From Acanthacorydalis orientalis (Eukaryota > Arthropoda > Insecta > Megaloptera > Corydalidae), in contig CM068314.1 in assembly GCA_034766995.1 (NCBI GenBank), forward strand, positions 18,099,201 to 18,163,200: a DNA stretch of 64,000 nucleotides. The letters are read 5' to 3'. A program made the translations under genes and the position numbers. Each line of letters begins with the position of its first letter. Within the stretch, counting starts at the first letter, position 1. Below are positions 41,331 through 55,029 of this stretch, piece by piece. The notes beneath the pieces are model-generated. The model saw only the letters and a list, made by a program, of their open reading frames with translations, searched no databases and was not told the DNA's origin.

Positions 41331-43559
41331 CTCATTTTCTACGTACATATATTCATATATATATATATATATATATAAACGTATATGGTTTATTATTTTA
41401 CTTCTGTAAAATTTAAAAAAGTTACTGTATTGTTTTATGTATTTCCCTAAAAATTTAAAACGAAATGTATATTTCAAAAAGTAAATATTGTAGTAACAAC
41501 TTAATAAAAAAAATGCATCAATATAGGAACTTTAAAGAATATATAAATATAGATGGGATTTTAAAAAAAAACAGTGGACAAATATTTTTCTTTATTGAGA
41601 AATTGATTTTTGAAATCAAGAGGGTAAAAAGTTTTAATGCTCGTTTGAGGAAAAAAATAGTAAATCAATGTCATATATTTATAACTTGTTTTGAAATATG
41701 TATTTTTAAGCTTTTGAATAATCTTTAGATTTATGTTATGTTGTGTTTTTTTATTGTTTATTGAATTTGGTGTTTGTTGAGAAAGACACTTGATATTTTA
41801 GAATCTGCTATTTATGAAATGATACTAAAGTGATGTGTTAATTTAATTTAGTAAATATTATTTTTTAATGTAAAAACTGATCAGAACGTTCTATAATTTT
41901 CGAATGACAGAGAAAAAATCATAGTTTTTAATTATCAATGAAGTAATATCAGAATTTAGGCATGGAATTATTTTAAAATAATCATTTATCATTATATTTT
42001 TTGAGATGCAATTTAGTTATATTTTTACTATTCTTTCATTTTTTTTTTGATTTTTCCACACTCAAATTAATGAAATCTTTAATTAAGAATATACGTAAGG
42101 ATGATGTATATAAGCCTATAATCAATGCTTTTTCTATATAGATTCTTGTCTCTGATTACTTGTTTTGTGTACTCAACATATTTCTATTATAAGAATTAGC
42201 ATGAGGAAAAGCAAAGAAAAAAAGATCTGCGAAATACTTTAAAACATTTTTTTATCAAAAATTGAAAGTTTGGATGATTCACGAATGAATTATTGAGATT
42301 ATAATGTATTTTAACGTATTTTATACTGTTATAAGTGACAACAAATAGTTTCTCTATATATATATATATATAATTATTTATAGATGAAGAAGAAGAGTCA
42401 TAATGTTAATTGCTACAAACTGAGATAAAATTGATTTTTAATATGTAAATAAATATATTTTATATTTCATTACTATAAATTTAATATAATCTAAATTTAT
42501 AAATTGAATAATTTTTTTAAATATTTATTTTATTAAGAAAATGATTTAAAATTGTATAAAACAGTAAAATAAAACAGTGCAAGTAAATCAATTTTGATAA
42601 AAGTGAAAAAAATTGAAAGATTAACCTAAATCCGAGTACAGAAAAGTAATTTCGAATATTAGAATAAAAATAATGATTTTAAATAAATTTACATGAGATC
42701 AAATAAAATATAGTATTATATCAAAAATTGCTTAAAATACACAAACAAGTATTTTTATACTATAACAGTTGTATGTACTTCTAAGTCAGTTTTATAGTAA
42801 AGATGGAATTATCTTTATAGAATAATATATGAAAACAATCTTCCTCTGAAAAAATATCTGAACAAAATAGAATAATGTGATTGAAATATGGATAAAACAT
42901 TGTTCGTGTCTAGATATTATTTTGTATAAAATTACGACAGTGAAATCTTATTCTTTATGGAGAACATAAAATAAAAAAAATATTTTTTTGTTTAGAGACC
43001 TATATCGACGATAATCTCGTAATATTTTTCGAATATTACTTGAGGGACGTATACAATACTTGCATTATTAAAAGTAATAAAAACGGAGACAAATTGTGGA
43101 TTTGATGAAAATTAACTCTTAGAAAATAGTCATAAATTCAAGTGTTCCAGAAAAAATAAGAAATAGTTTATGATTTTTTTCATTTTAACAGCTAGAAAAA
43201 TTATTATTTAGATATACTAAAAATTTATTATATATATATATTTCAAAATGCATTCCTCAAAAAACAACTATTATGTAAACATAAATGTAGAACGTGTTAC
43301 AATTTTCTACCTTTAACTTCTTTTCTTCAAGCAATAACTATATTATAGATAATTAATTTTCAAACAATGAAATACTTCTCTACTAAAAAACGTTTAACTC
43401 TTTCTAATGAGTATGCTTTGATAAAAAAAGAAATAAATATTTATTATTGTTTTAGTATGCATGAAAAGATAAAAAGGAACACATCTGAAGGATTGTACAA
43501 AACAAGATAAACCGATGATAAATAATTTGAACTGTTTTATACAGGTATTTACCTTTCGA

Positions 43560-43860
43560 TGAAACAATACAATCTGAATACGTGTATATGATATCATCAT
43601 CGTCATTTAACACCAAACTATATCATTTCACTGTAGTATAAGACATGTTCAAGAATCTCAAACAACAATTCAATATTCATGGAGGAAATAAAGCCAATAT
43701 ATCTCACCGAATTCTCATTAATTGCATGATGGTGAGAGTAAATGATAATGTCACGCAATGTTCCCAAGTGGTTTCCTTTTAAGTACTTGTCGTGCGTAAT
43801 GTTGCTTAACGTGGATGATCGTACGAAAGCCAATATATTCAGCACGTTACGAACAATGTA
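43560..43860. other. Unique island
   Basis: A 75-codon minus frame (43618-43845) has varied composition, including LKGNHLGTLRDIII. I see no domain and no evident splice sites, so I do not call it a gene. Confidence 0.2.
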
Positions 43861-44490
43861 CAGAAATATACATACAATTGTATGTAATTAAAAATAGCAC
43901 ATGTTTAAATTTTCTTAGTTAAAATTAGATATTCGAGTCGAAAGACATTAGAATCGAAATTTAAGATATCAGAATATGAAAAAATATATTTACAAATTAT
44001 TGTTTTATTTTATTTATTTTTTATTAGATTAGAAGAAAGATGAATATATTCGATAGTTTAAACAATCAAATAACTGTCATTAGTTTTGTTCATAAGAGTA
44101 AAGTTTTTGTTAAAAAAATCATTTTGATCAGTTTAACTAAATATATTTTATATATCCATAATTAGTTGCAATGTCACTATTCATTCCTCTTTAAATTTTT
44201 TATTATCTAAATACTAAATATTTATTTAATTAATTGAAATTATACGATTTATAGGTGATTTAACTTAGGCTTCCACACGAAAGTATTAAAAAAATGTAAA
44301 GATTAAAAAAACATGTTATCCCCCATTTAGTTCAGTTAAATTGTATTTTAGTACTGAATTGAACTAAAATACTAAATAAAAATTACACGATTTTTCTTAA
44401 CTCTTGCGCCTCCTTTTAATATTTCCACGTGGAAGCCAAATTTGAATCACTATATAATAATTACAATATTATCTTTGTGAATTACTTATA

Positions 44491-44943
44491 CAGTAAACTC
44501 TTCTATAACGCGGTACTCTCATAACGCTGTTTCCATACAACGCGGAGCACAAATTGTGACAGCTCTCCAAATATACGGTACTCTTATAAGACTATTTCTA
44601 TATAAGAACTGAATTCGCTTAAGCAGTCTCCCTATAGCATAAATTTTTCTACTACACTTTATCGTTGAAATTAACGGGGAATTCTTCTGGTTTTCCATGC
44701 ACGTAATCACCATTTTTCAATAAAAATAATTTTGAAATATGTAAACATATATTTATTGCCTTTTTGTATTAATAAAATTATATTTTATAGCAGTATTAAT
44801 CATAACCAGGTGCTCTGAGAATGCAGTTTTCATATAATGCAGAACGAATCAACTTGGTTTATATGTACTTATTTCTGAATTTTACTTAACACGGTTTACA
44901 TATAACGGGGTACGAATTAATCGCGTTATAGGAGGGTTAACTG
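44491..44943. mobile_element. Non-autonomous pogo/Tigger-like DNA element (MITE)
   Basis: The left end, CAGTAAACTCTTCTATAACG, and the reverse complement of the right end, CAGTTAACCCTCCTATAACG, form terminal inverted repeats of 22 bp (both continue with CG) with three mismatches. Both ends start CAGT. The left end is preceded by TA; a TA follows the right end after two extra bases. These are features of the pogo/Tigger branch of Tc1/mariner elements, which duplicate TA on insertion. Inside each end are degenerate repeats of the motif ATAACGCGGTAC (for example 44505-44560 and 44830-44930), as in related elements with subterminal arrays. The element is about 450 bp. A short minus frame at 44519-44713 crosses the left end and does not look like transposase, so I call it a deletion derivative mobilised in trans. 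The right flank is a (TA)n run. Confidence 0.75.
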
Positions 44944-45899
44944 TGTATATATATATATATATAATTTAAATGTTAATAAAAAAATTAGTGATGATTTTAA
45001 ATTAAATATTTAAAAAGAAATTAGAGACTAATAAAATTTTCGGTCTAAAAATAAACTAGAATATGAATTATTTTAATATGTTTAGTACGAAAATATGTAA
45101 AAATTATGAAATATAATAAATATTTTATTACTTATACACATTTTCATAAAAAAAATCATCATCTTCACAGAGTAATTACAGCAATATGTGCTTATACAAT
45201 CGATATATCAAAATATATTTATACAATTAGATATTAGTATGTTTTTTATTTTTAATTAATTTTTTGATATATTTTTTAATATGTAAATAATTTATTTTGT
45301 TATGTTTCAATTTACTATAACTATATATCAGTATTTAAATTTATGGTTTCATGCAACTAAATACATTTACTAAATTTATGATTATTTTTGATAAAATAAT
45401 TCTGAATGTAAATATGGTTTTTATTTAATTGAATTACACGAAAAAACACGTTATCTTTTAATTAAAATATGAGTTAGTTTATAAAAGAACTAACAATTTA
45501 TTGATATAATTTTGTAATTTTGTACTTTTTTTTGTATTATTTTAATAATTTAAAGTTTAGTTCTTTCGCTAATAAATATAGATATCTATTATTTTCAAAA
45601 AGTTTAAATATTAATTAATTATCAGTTAGTTAATTGATATAATATTATTTTCAACCTGAACGAGGTAAAATTATATTGAAAATATCAAAAACATTAAAAG
45701 TTGAAAATCAGGACTGTCAGTATGGATGAATTATTGTATTATTTATTTTCATGTTGTCATTGAGTTATCGTATTTTGAATACAAAAATGTAAATTTCATA
45801 TTCGAACATGATGACATCGTATTATTTATAAAGTTCACATATAAAATATTAAAATAATGTAGTCCTTGAATTCGAAAAGTTGATATAAATATTTTGGGA

Positions 45900-46260
45900 G
45901 CAGTGTAACCCCAAACCAACGGCCATCATGTAGAGTACGAGTTGCCATATAGATTAGCTGCACGATGGAGTCTTGTCAACTTGTTCTACTCGACCCACCC
46001 ACACCTCCGTAACAGCTCGTTAATGGAAAAATATCACCCCTTTGGTCCAGTTTGCCGCTCACTGTTTTATAACATTTTTCATCCATTGTTAGTCAACAGT
46101 TTCGCTTGTGTGTTTTGAAAGTAAAATAGAATTTTGATGATGATGTACCCGCGTACGCAAATCACAGTGTGCGTCAAAACAATCCCAATGATATGATTAA
46201 TTCTTCACGTGTGGTATGTGACGTGCGTATAAGTGAGTGGTTGCGAGACATGAGTTGTGT
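45900..46260. other. Unique island
   Basis: Contains CGACCCACCCACACCTCCGT (CACC-rich) near 45992 and several CGTGTG/CACGTG-like steps at 46200-46230. No frame. Confidence 0.3.
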
Positions 46261-47979
46261 TAATTTATTTATGGTCACCGTTGTGACTTTTTTTGTCACA
46301 TTTGAATAATTCTAAGGCAATGTTTTACATAAAACAAACGTTATAAATAATTAGTAAGAAATATATTGCGTCCTAACTTATTCAGCACTTGAAACGTTTA
46401 CATAAATTAATCAATGATTATTTTGTACTTGTTTTGAAATACATTTCTTAAGATACACCCAATAAAAATATTCTCCTGCTACCTAAAATTATTATTGATT
46501 TACTGAGAGGTTTTGTTAAAAACAGTGAAATAATTTTTATAAAAATCATATATCTGTATATATATATATATAGTTGAACTTGCAAAAAATTTTTTTATAT
46601 TGAAACAAACTTTAAAATGTTTGAATATGGGTAGAAAATAATACTTTTAATTTTTTTCAGACGAATATTTACTTGTAGACAATATTGCCTTTCGGCATTA
46701 AAAGTTTTTTATTTCAATGAATAATATACCATGGTAACTTAAGGTTTGTAGGACAATCTATAAAAAAACGAATAAAGGATAATTAATACATTTTAGGTAT
46801 ATTAAATTTACTAATTTTATTAGGTATTGCTTTTTTTTATTAAAAAATATAATCGCTTTTACCAATTTCTGACGAAATAATCATAACAACTTGTACTTAT
46901 GACAACAAAAAATGTTTTAAATACGGAATTTATGCACATAATTGTAACTCATAATTCTTAATATTATATTAAAAATTAAATTTAATATATTTTGCATTTT
47001 AAATATGAATTATTTTTCTATTTAAGAAATTCCGAATTTAAAAATTACATTTATTGTTTTAAATAAGTTTCATATAATTGTTCATAGTCTTAAAATATTC
47101 AACTAATAGCGTAGATATTAATTTCTACAATACACATGGGACATGGTATAATTTTCTCGAACTTATCGATAGGTTTTGAAAGGATTTTTTTATATTTTTA
47201 TCATGATTTTTTATTTATGTTATATTTATAAGATTCAATATATATATATATATATATATATACCTACAATTTATTACAAAAAAACTTCAATTAATTTTTG
47301 GATAAATAATATATTTTTTTGGAACTACCAAATTATTCTACCAAACATACAGCCTGTATTAAAAAATAATAGTTTTTAAAACTGTTATTGATTAGTGATT
47401 AAGCAGTTTTATGTTTAAAAATTATCAATGATAAATATCATATTCGTTTCATAGAAGTACGTCTCAAAATTTATTTTGATTCTTATATGAAAATCTGCTG
47501 TACTAGAAATAGTAAACATAGATACATGTTGAAAATGCAATTAATATGTACTTAAAAGTAATTACGGGTAGCGAAGAGATTAAAAAAAATATGTACGAAA
47601 GTACAACATGCATTCATTTTGGAAGGTAGTCATTAGTTTTTACATTAATGAAATCGATATCAAACTAAAACTCGCATACTTCAATAAAATGTTCAAAAAG
47701 ACAACATTCAATCTAAATGTAAAACATTTTCAATCAAAACCAACAATGTAGAAAAAACAACAACAACAAACAGTGAAAAAAATCAGCCAAAGTATATAAA
47801 GGCGATCCATTCTACAGAAAAAATCTCTTTTAACGAAAAACATTATTGTTCCGTTACGATACAAATAAAAAAGAAAGAACGAATGAAACTGCAATGAAAC
47901 ACGAAGAGTATTTTCAATTTCAGCATCGCAATTAAAGACAGATAACAACAATTGTGCGCTCATCATTATAAAATCTAGG

Positions 47980-48330
47980 TTAATGTAAACGAATGCGCGT
48001 GAACACCCACCGCGTAAAATGTAGACAGGGAGAGATCAAAATCTTGCAACGTAAAATTTACGCACCCGTCACATGTTTATTCCAAGATTAAATTAACTGT
48101 CACTTTAACTGGATTACAATAAATCCTCTCTCATAGCGGCAGAGATTGTCGTGCTGGATGTATTACGATAAGTGATTCCTTTTAATTACGTCATGTCGAG
48201 AGTATCGATTTTTATACGTCATTTTTCGTTTACGACGTGTGATTACTCTTCGTGTTCTGTCTTTGTCTGTAGCGCTTACCTTATGAGCACAATTTATTAT
48301 TTCAATAAATTTAGACGATTGAATTCCACG
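47980..48330. promoter_or_regulatory. Island with two CRE-like sites
   Basis: TTACGTCATG (about 48187) and TACGTCAT (about 48216) lie 30 bp apart, with TACGACGTGTG close by. A minus-strand AAG|GTAAGC donor-like site is at about 48280. The regulatory role is inferred. Confidence 0.3.
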
Positions 48331-48923
48331 TTACTCGTCGATTTTTTATAAGTTATAACATATGGACGGTTGTCTCTTTTTGTGAAGCGACAACTCAAAT
48401 ATTTTTCAATAAAAAAACGTTTCATTCAGTGAAAATCATTTTTTCTATATTTCGATGAAAAACTGAAATTTTAATTATGACGATGTGAGAAGATATACCA
48501 GACTTTACCAACTTCTATGCATTCTCTCCTAATTTAACAATAACTGTATTCTGTGAGTAATTAAATATATTTACATATGTTTGATACACAATTAAAGCCA
48601 GAATATTATATAAATATTATGTTTACAAACATATATGCCTTCTTAATTTCAAAATGATTTTTAAACAATTCGGTTTTGAAGAGAAAACTCAGATTAAAAT
48701 ATTATTTTGCTTACAACAAATTCTTATTAATATTTCTAAAAGTATTAAGAACTGTCTAATTTTAGAAATAATGTCTAATTCAGTTTATAAAATTCTTCAC
48801 AAACTAAATTAAACAAATTAAAAGAAATATAAGTTGAATATAAATAATTAAAAAGGAAAATAAAACCGGTATTTTATAAAAAGTGTACCCTTTAATCGGT
48901 TGAATAATATGAAAGAGTATGTG

Positions 48924-48925
<2 letters not shown>

Positions 48926-48985
<60 letters not shown>
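48926..48985. repeat. (TA)n array, 60 bp
   Basis: Thirty uninterrupted TA units. Confidence 0.95.
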
Positions 48986-48987
<2 letters not shown>

Positions 48988-49089
48988 GAAAAATCCGCTT
49001 TGAAAAGTAGTTGATCAACATATTTTGTCTATTCTTATTTATAGAAGTGAATCATGGGATATTTAAAAATAAAATCATTCAATGACTTT

Positions 49090-49330
49090 AAATAACACAG
49101 AAAAGAAAGATAGGTGTTATATTATAAATAACAAGAAGAGTCAGAAAAGAATACAATAGATTTGGAGACTAATAGAAATTAAAGATTCAATAATAAGAGA
49201 AAAGATTGTAAATGAAAATAGGTGGTGAATATTGAATGAATAGAACAAAATATTTAACTGAGAAATATATAAAACTGCATAGAAATAGAAGGACAGGTAG
49301 GATAACAATAATAAAAGTGGATTTGAAATA
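49090..49330. other. Purine-rich tract on the plus strand
   Basis: About 240 bases dominated by A and G on the plus strand, giving long pyrimidine-biased runs in the Rbp6 sense strand. No simple repeat unit and no clear frame. Confidence 0.4.
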
Positions 49331-49679
49331 TTTGTAAAACAAATATATTACATAATTTGTCTTAGAAGTGAAAAAATATTCATTTAGTAGTAGATTTGAA
49401 AGATTAAATATTGATAAATATTACAAATGTCAAGAAATAAAAAATGAGAGTTTTAATTTAAAATTAAGTATAATTCTTATAATTAATTATATTAAAAATT
49501 ATAAAATAATATTACACCATAAACCGAAAATAGAATAATAAACATTTTAGAATTATGTTGATACCTATAGAATATTTCAACTATTTATATTAACTGTACA
49601 TATTTGATGAAAAGATTGTAAAATATTTAAACAAAATATGTACTATGTAAAATAGTGGTAAGATATATCGAAAAGCTAT

Positions 49680-50060
49680 CTCATGATTGTGAAATACGTA
49701 GGAGAAGAATCGGATTTACGGTGGAGGTTTAAATACTCCCTTCCGCCATACTCTGCGAAAATTATGATATATAACCGTTCACGTCTATAGGTGTGGTGGC
49801 GTAGTGCTATTTTATGTACAGTAAATTAATAGTTAACAAAGCGTTGATGTTTTCTGTATAATCTAACCGTGTCTATTGTTTGGTCGTAGGCGTGTCCCAA
49901 TTTTAGAAATTGTATGTGTTTGGGTAAAATATGAAATAGATTCGCGTTTAATATTCGAAACTGAAAGTGTAATATCGGTTGTATTGTAATAAAAACAAAA
50001 GGCTATATAAAGACGTGAGTGCAAAAAAGTCGGTCTGGTCTACCATAAATGAAAATTTAT
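49680..50060. other. Unique island
   Basis: Contains AGGTGTGGTGG near 49790 (T-box/RUNX-like) and CTATTGTTTGG near 49874 (Sox/Fox-like). Confidence 0.25.
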
Positions 50061-50468
50061 ACTAACTTTTGTTGTTTAAATTAAATGAGTGTATGGCTAA
50101 CGTACATTCTAGCTTAGTAGGTTATAATAAAGATTTAATTTTTTTTTTGTTTATGTTATTAAATTTCAATATATTTTTTTTCTTTAAGTAACTTACAAGA
50201 TCAGGTCTATAATAATATTAGAATTTGATTTACGTCAAAAAAATATGTTTTTATAAGATGTTGAAATAATTAATTTTTCAAACTTAATTGTTCATACATA
50301 AAACATACTTTACAAATATTCAGTTGTTTTTTGTTATTTTTTTATTACATATTTCAGTAATTAAATATTATTAAATTACTTTCCAATTTTCATTTTAGTG
50401 ATTTTTTATATGAAAAAAAATATTATTTCCAGGAATGAATTTTCTACAGAATCAAAACGTATAGAACT

Positions 50469-50506
<38 letters not shown>

Positions 50507-50693
50507 AAATTTATATCTTTTAAATACTTGTTTCTTCAAAATAACATACCTTATTTTTACGAGACATAATATTAAAGTTTTGATATTTTATAAAAAATAT
50601 TTATATTTAATACAAATTTTCTAGATAATTAAACAAATTTTAGTACCGAATTATTTTTCTCTTTATCGTTCATATAAATATTCATTCAAATTA

Positions 50694-50695
<2 letters not shown>

Positions 50696-50740
<45 letters not shown>
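50696..50740. repeat. (TA)n array, 45 bp
   Basis: Uninterrupted; about 130 bp left of the unique island at 50870-51130. Confidence 0.95.
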
Positions 50741-50743
<3 letters not shown>

Positions 50744-50869
50744 CTCTTATTATATGCTTTTGTAATGAAATCAACAATCATTGAAAATACAATAGATTAT
50801 TGAAGATATATTGCTGATAAATCATTAATAAAATCATGTTCGTATTCCGAAATCATACATTTTTAAATA

Positions 50870-51130
50870 ACCGCCGCGCACCCCAAACAGTACAATAATT
50901 TATTACACAACTCGACAATTCGACGTCAAGTTCACCCCTGTCCGAATTGAGTACGTCCTCGTGCTATCGTGTCGCCGAAACATGGCACACAACACACGTT
51001 CACCAATGACGCTACATACATTGAATCGAATGTAATAAATTACCTATAGACGGGGATTAAATACGACGTCGTGTGGCAGAAATATTTATATTGCATTTAC
51101 ACTGGCTTCTGCTTTATCACCAAACAAAAC
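50870..51130. other. Unique island
   Basis: CG-rich start (ACCGCCGCGCACCCC) with GGGATTAAA near 51054 (Otx/Bicoid-type) and TACGACGTCGTG near 51063, a GACGTC palindrome. Confidence 0.3.
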
Positions 51131-51267
51131 TATTAGCGACACGGTTAATTAATCACACGAGAATCAATTTTAATTACATTCACATAGATTTATTAAATTC
51201 TCGTTTGGATAGAGAAAATTGTTTTTGATACCTGTAAATTTAACTGATATTGTATGAATTTCAACCT

Positions 51268-51270
<3 letters not shown>

Positions 51271-51319
<49 letters not shown>
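51271..51319. repeat. (TA)n array, 49 bp
   Basis: First of two long arrays within 230 bp; see 51447-51499. Confidence 0.95.
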
Positions 51320-51322
<3 letters not shown>

Positions 51323-51444
51323 AATATAAAGAAGTATGTATTTTTGAAATGTAATATATTTAAATCATAAGTTGCTATTCTAATGTTATATAAATTGTCA
51401 AATATATAGTAATTTTCCAATTTCAATTCGATTTATCAAAATAT

Positions 51445-51446
<2 letters not shown>

Positions 51447-51499
<53 letters not shown>
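51447..51499. repeat. (TA)n array, 53 bp
   Basis: Second array of the pair. The paired self-complementary arrays about 130 bp apart could fold against each other in RNA. Confidence 0.95.
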
Positions 51500-51500
<1 letters not shown>

Positions 51501-52229
51501 CTGTATTTTAATAAAATTGTATAAAAGTAAAGAATTCTAAATTTTGTTAACTTCTAAGTGTATCTAAATATTTACAACACTATCTGCAAAATCATATCTT
51601 AAATGGCATGTTTCATTAATTTTTGCGAATATTTCAATTTCAAAATAATAAAAAAATTAATAACTATTATGATAGAATAAGATATATAACACATGGTCTT
51701 ATATATTTTTAAATTACGAGCAGACAGCTATAAAATATATTTATAGAAAATATAAATTTAGAACTTTCTGTATGGAAATTTGTTTGTCTTCATTTAGAGT
51801 ATTCTTCGTCCAAGTCATTATAAAAAGAATACTTTTTTCCGGTTTTGACTTTTTTATATATAACTACTTATTTAGTTACTTAATTATATTTTTACTGTTT
51901 CATTACATTGATATGTATGATTCCAAAATATAATTTAAATCATATTACCGAATTAAATTTTGATAATATTCGTTAACTGAACACGATTAAAAAATAAATA
52001 ATATGATTCATTTAAGATTACAATAAATTTAATTTTAATAATTATAATAATTCGTTTATTTCTACGATTGAAAATTCGAATAAATTTGTATAAAGAATTA
52101 CTATTTAATCTTAATATCGTTTCAAATAAATCAATTTAAATTTAGTTCCAACAATATACGTGCTACGACTGTGAAATTTATAGAAAAGATATTACACAAT
52201 TCGAAAATACATCAGCTAACTGTCATATA

Positions 52230-52780
52230 AAACTTCTCTTTTGAAGTGCACATTACATGTCAATATCAAATATTTCAATTTCAATATCAGAGCCTGATAT
52301 ACAAAAAAAAACCCGCCACGGCTGAACTGTCAAATTACAAACAGAGAAAAAAATGTAAAGAAAATCTCCTCAATATCGGCGGTTAAACCACGTAGCAAAC
52401 CGTCACCTAAAAGATACGTATCGATATGAGATATCTAAACGTTAAAACCGACATATCTGGCGGCAGTTTAAAGCCGGAAGGGTGGATTTGGGTTCAGCGG
52501 TAAAGGAAGTGCGCACAGCACACAGCGCCCGTCCCTAAGTCTCCTCGATATCGTAGAGTTCACAGCTCATTAGCAAAGGTTTAAAGAGGATAGGCCGCTA
52601 GGTAAACCGAAATAGGGTGGTACTGTCGGGGAAGAAGAAGTTATAGTCAGGGAATGAGAGGGTGAATCGCAAGTCGCTAAGCTCTACGAACCGATCGATT
52701 GGTTCGTACAAAGACGCAGATCGGTATCGTCAGTTTGCATTTAGCTCAGGTGAACTGTATTTTGAACACATATACTCGTT
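52230..52780. promoter_or_regulatory. Large unique island with palindrome and E-box
   Basis: Holds GC-rich sequence at 52440-52700, an inverted repeat TACGAACC/GGTTCGTA around GATCGATT (52685-52708), and a CAGGTG E-box at 52747-52752 just before the TA array. No coding frame. Confidence 0.3.
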
Positions 52781-52781
52781 T

Positions 52782-52789
<8 letters not shown>

Positions 52790-52842
<53 letters not shown>

Positions 52843-52875
52843 TGGATGTACATATATATACATATATGGATGTAC

Positions 52876-52938
<63 letters not shown>

Positions 52939-52940
52939 TA
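52790..52940. repeat. TA array with a 24-bp tandem repeat inside
   Basis: Two TA arrays flank two exact copies of a 24-bp unit (52837-52860 and 52861-52884) beginning CATATATGGATGTACATATA. The unit itself is partly palindromic. Confidence 0.95.
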
Positions 52941-53228
52941 ACAACAGTAAATGGAACAGAGCTGTGCCTATTACATCCGCCACCATACGACCCTTGTTCT
53001 TGAAAGTAACCATTTCCTTGTTGAAAAATACGAATAGTTTTTTTTCTTTCAATCATTTAGTTTATTCTCGAGTAAAAAATACGACAATTTATATAAAAGT
53101 CTAATTTATTTTGTTTTACTTATTTTGTTTCTGAAAGTTTTACACACAGGATTGAAATAATGAATTTGTTCGATCTTATGTTATGTACAATATAAACCCG
53201 CACACCTACTTATTGTATGTGTGTGTAT

Positions 53229-53259
<31 letters not shown>

Positions 53260-53318
53260 ATCAGCAGCAGTAGCAGCAGCCTCTGTCAATCTACTGCTAA
53301 ATAAAGGCTTCTTCCATG

Positions 53319-53355
<37 letters not shown>

Positions 53356-53929
53356 ATAGTTTTATAAACAATAATATACTTTTGTTTTGATATAAATTGT
53401 CTAATATTAGATAATGGTTATTAATATAAAGTGTAATTATCAAAAATTTATTAAAAGTAATCTTTCAGTTTTCCTTTTCTAGGAATTTTTCTTCTTTAAT
53501 GTTTTTTATTCAATAAGTTTTTTTTGTAATGACCATCAGGTTTTATTATGATTAGTCCTTTAATAATTTTTTATACTATTATTTACAAATAAATATTTTT
53601 TTACAAAAATAATGATTGTTTTAGAGGAAAAAATAGCCTTTTAATAATATTTTAACAATTTTCATTGTAAAATTATGTGTTTCAGTTAAAGATTTATCTA
53701 CAATAATAATGTTAATTTTTTGTTATGGAATTATAAATATCTGCAATAATTAAAAAATAACTTAATTTTGATGCCAATATTGCAGAAAAACTGTATTTCT
53801 GCAATGTATTCGAATAAATCAAAACTTACAAAAACTTGTATAGTATTTCAATGATCATATGATCTTACTTTCTATTGTAGGAGTTGAAAAATCTCAATGG
53901 AATAAGATCGATTTATAATAAATATTTTA

Positions 53930-54310
53930 GTTCGGTCGTCGAGGGCGCTTGAAAAAGTAAAAAAGAAAACTTTTTCTCTGTGTAAAAATTTCTGCCGCAT
54001 CAGAAAAGCTGTGAAGGAGGGCAAACGGCGGGTTGGTAAACGAAACGATTCTTCGGCCCGTACTCCACACTAAGCTTCGAAAGAGAAACTTATTCAATAT
54101 ATTTGCAAAATGCGTGTGTTAAGGTTCATTAAGTTTTTTTTTACCGTCGTCGTTCAGTTTTGTAAACACAATTTAGTCAGCATAAAAAGTTTAAGTTATG
54201 AGCCACGTTTTACGCCGTTCAGATATTGTTGTGTTTATACGTATTAAGTAAGCGTTGAAGTTCGAAAACGGAATATTGTTGTGTAACGAAGAAGAGTTAA
54301 ATTGATTAAT
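53930..54310. other. Unique island
   Basis: GTCGTCGAGGGCGCTTG at 53936 and a GC-rich patch at 54010-54070; no frame supported. Confidence 0.25.
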
Positions 54311-55029
54311 GAAGACTCGTGAGACCAATCCCTGCGTCAATTTACTGTGTCAGCCTGTCGGACTTTGTGACTGATACGCGCGTTGAGAACGATATCATAT
54401 ATGGAGCCATATGCGTTTTCAGTGTATGGGTTTTCGGTTATTGTAGTAATATTTTATCAATACGTACTAAATTTAGATTAAAATATATACGAGTATCAAT
54501 CTGAATATTTTATAAATGTGCAGGATCAAAGCAATGAAAAATCTACCTCGACGATATTTTATTTCATTTTTAACTGGTCTGAAATAAAATATTTCTTTAA
54601 TATAAACAACCATCTAAATTTCACTCAAAACTAAATAAATCAATAATCATTCTTATTTCAAAAATTAATATTAAAATATAATAAAATATTAAAACAATAT
54701 TAAAATATAAACAATATTAAAATATAGTTTCACATTTAAATAAAGTATTCATTTATTTACTATAAAATGTTTGAAAAATATATCGAGAATTAAATTCGAG
54801 GTAGTTTTCATACATTTTTTAGTTTAAAGTTAAGTTTAAAATATCGGGCTACTAGAAAAATAATTACAGTTTTTGTTTTTTTAAATTCTAATCTTAATTT
54901 TTTTCAATGAAAATGTCATTTCATCGTGTTCATGTTAATATTATTTTAAAGTGCATTTTTGGTCTGTATTTTGGTAACATCGACTTTGGTGTTATTAATT
55001 TTGCTGCAAATTGAGATATTGAATTAAAG

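Noticed and set aside
44519..44713. Minus frame inside the pogo-like element as transposase
   Set aside because: Too short, runs into the terminal repeat, and shows no helix-turn-helix or DDE residues.
48270..48420. Minus-strand exon ending at AAG|GTAAGC near 48280
   Set aside because: Upstream sequence is A/T-rich with no acceptor or open frame that stands out; kept only as a note in the island entry.
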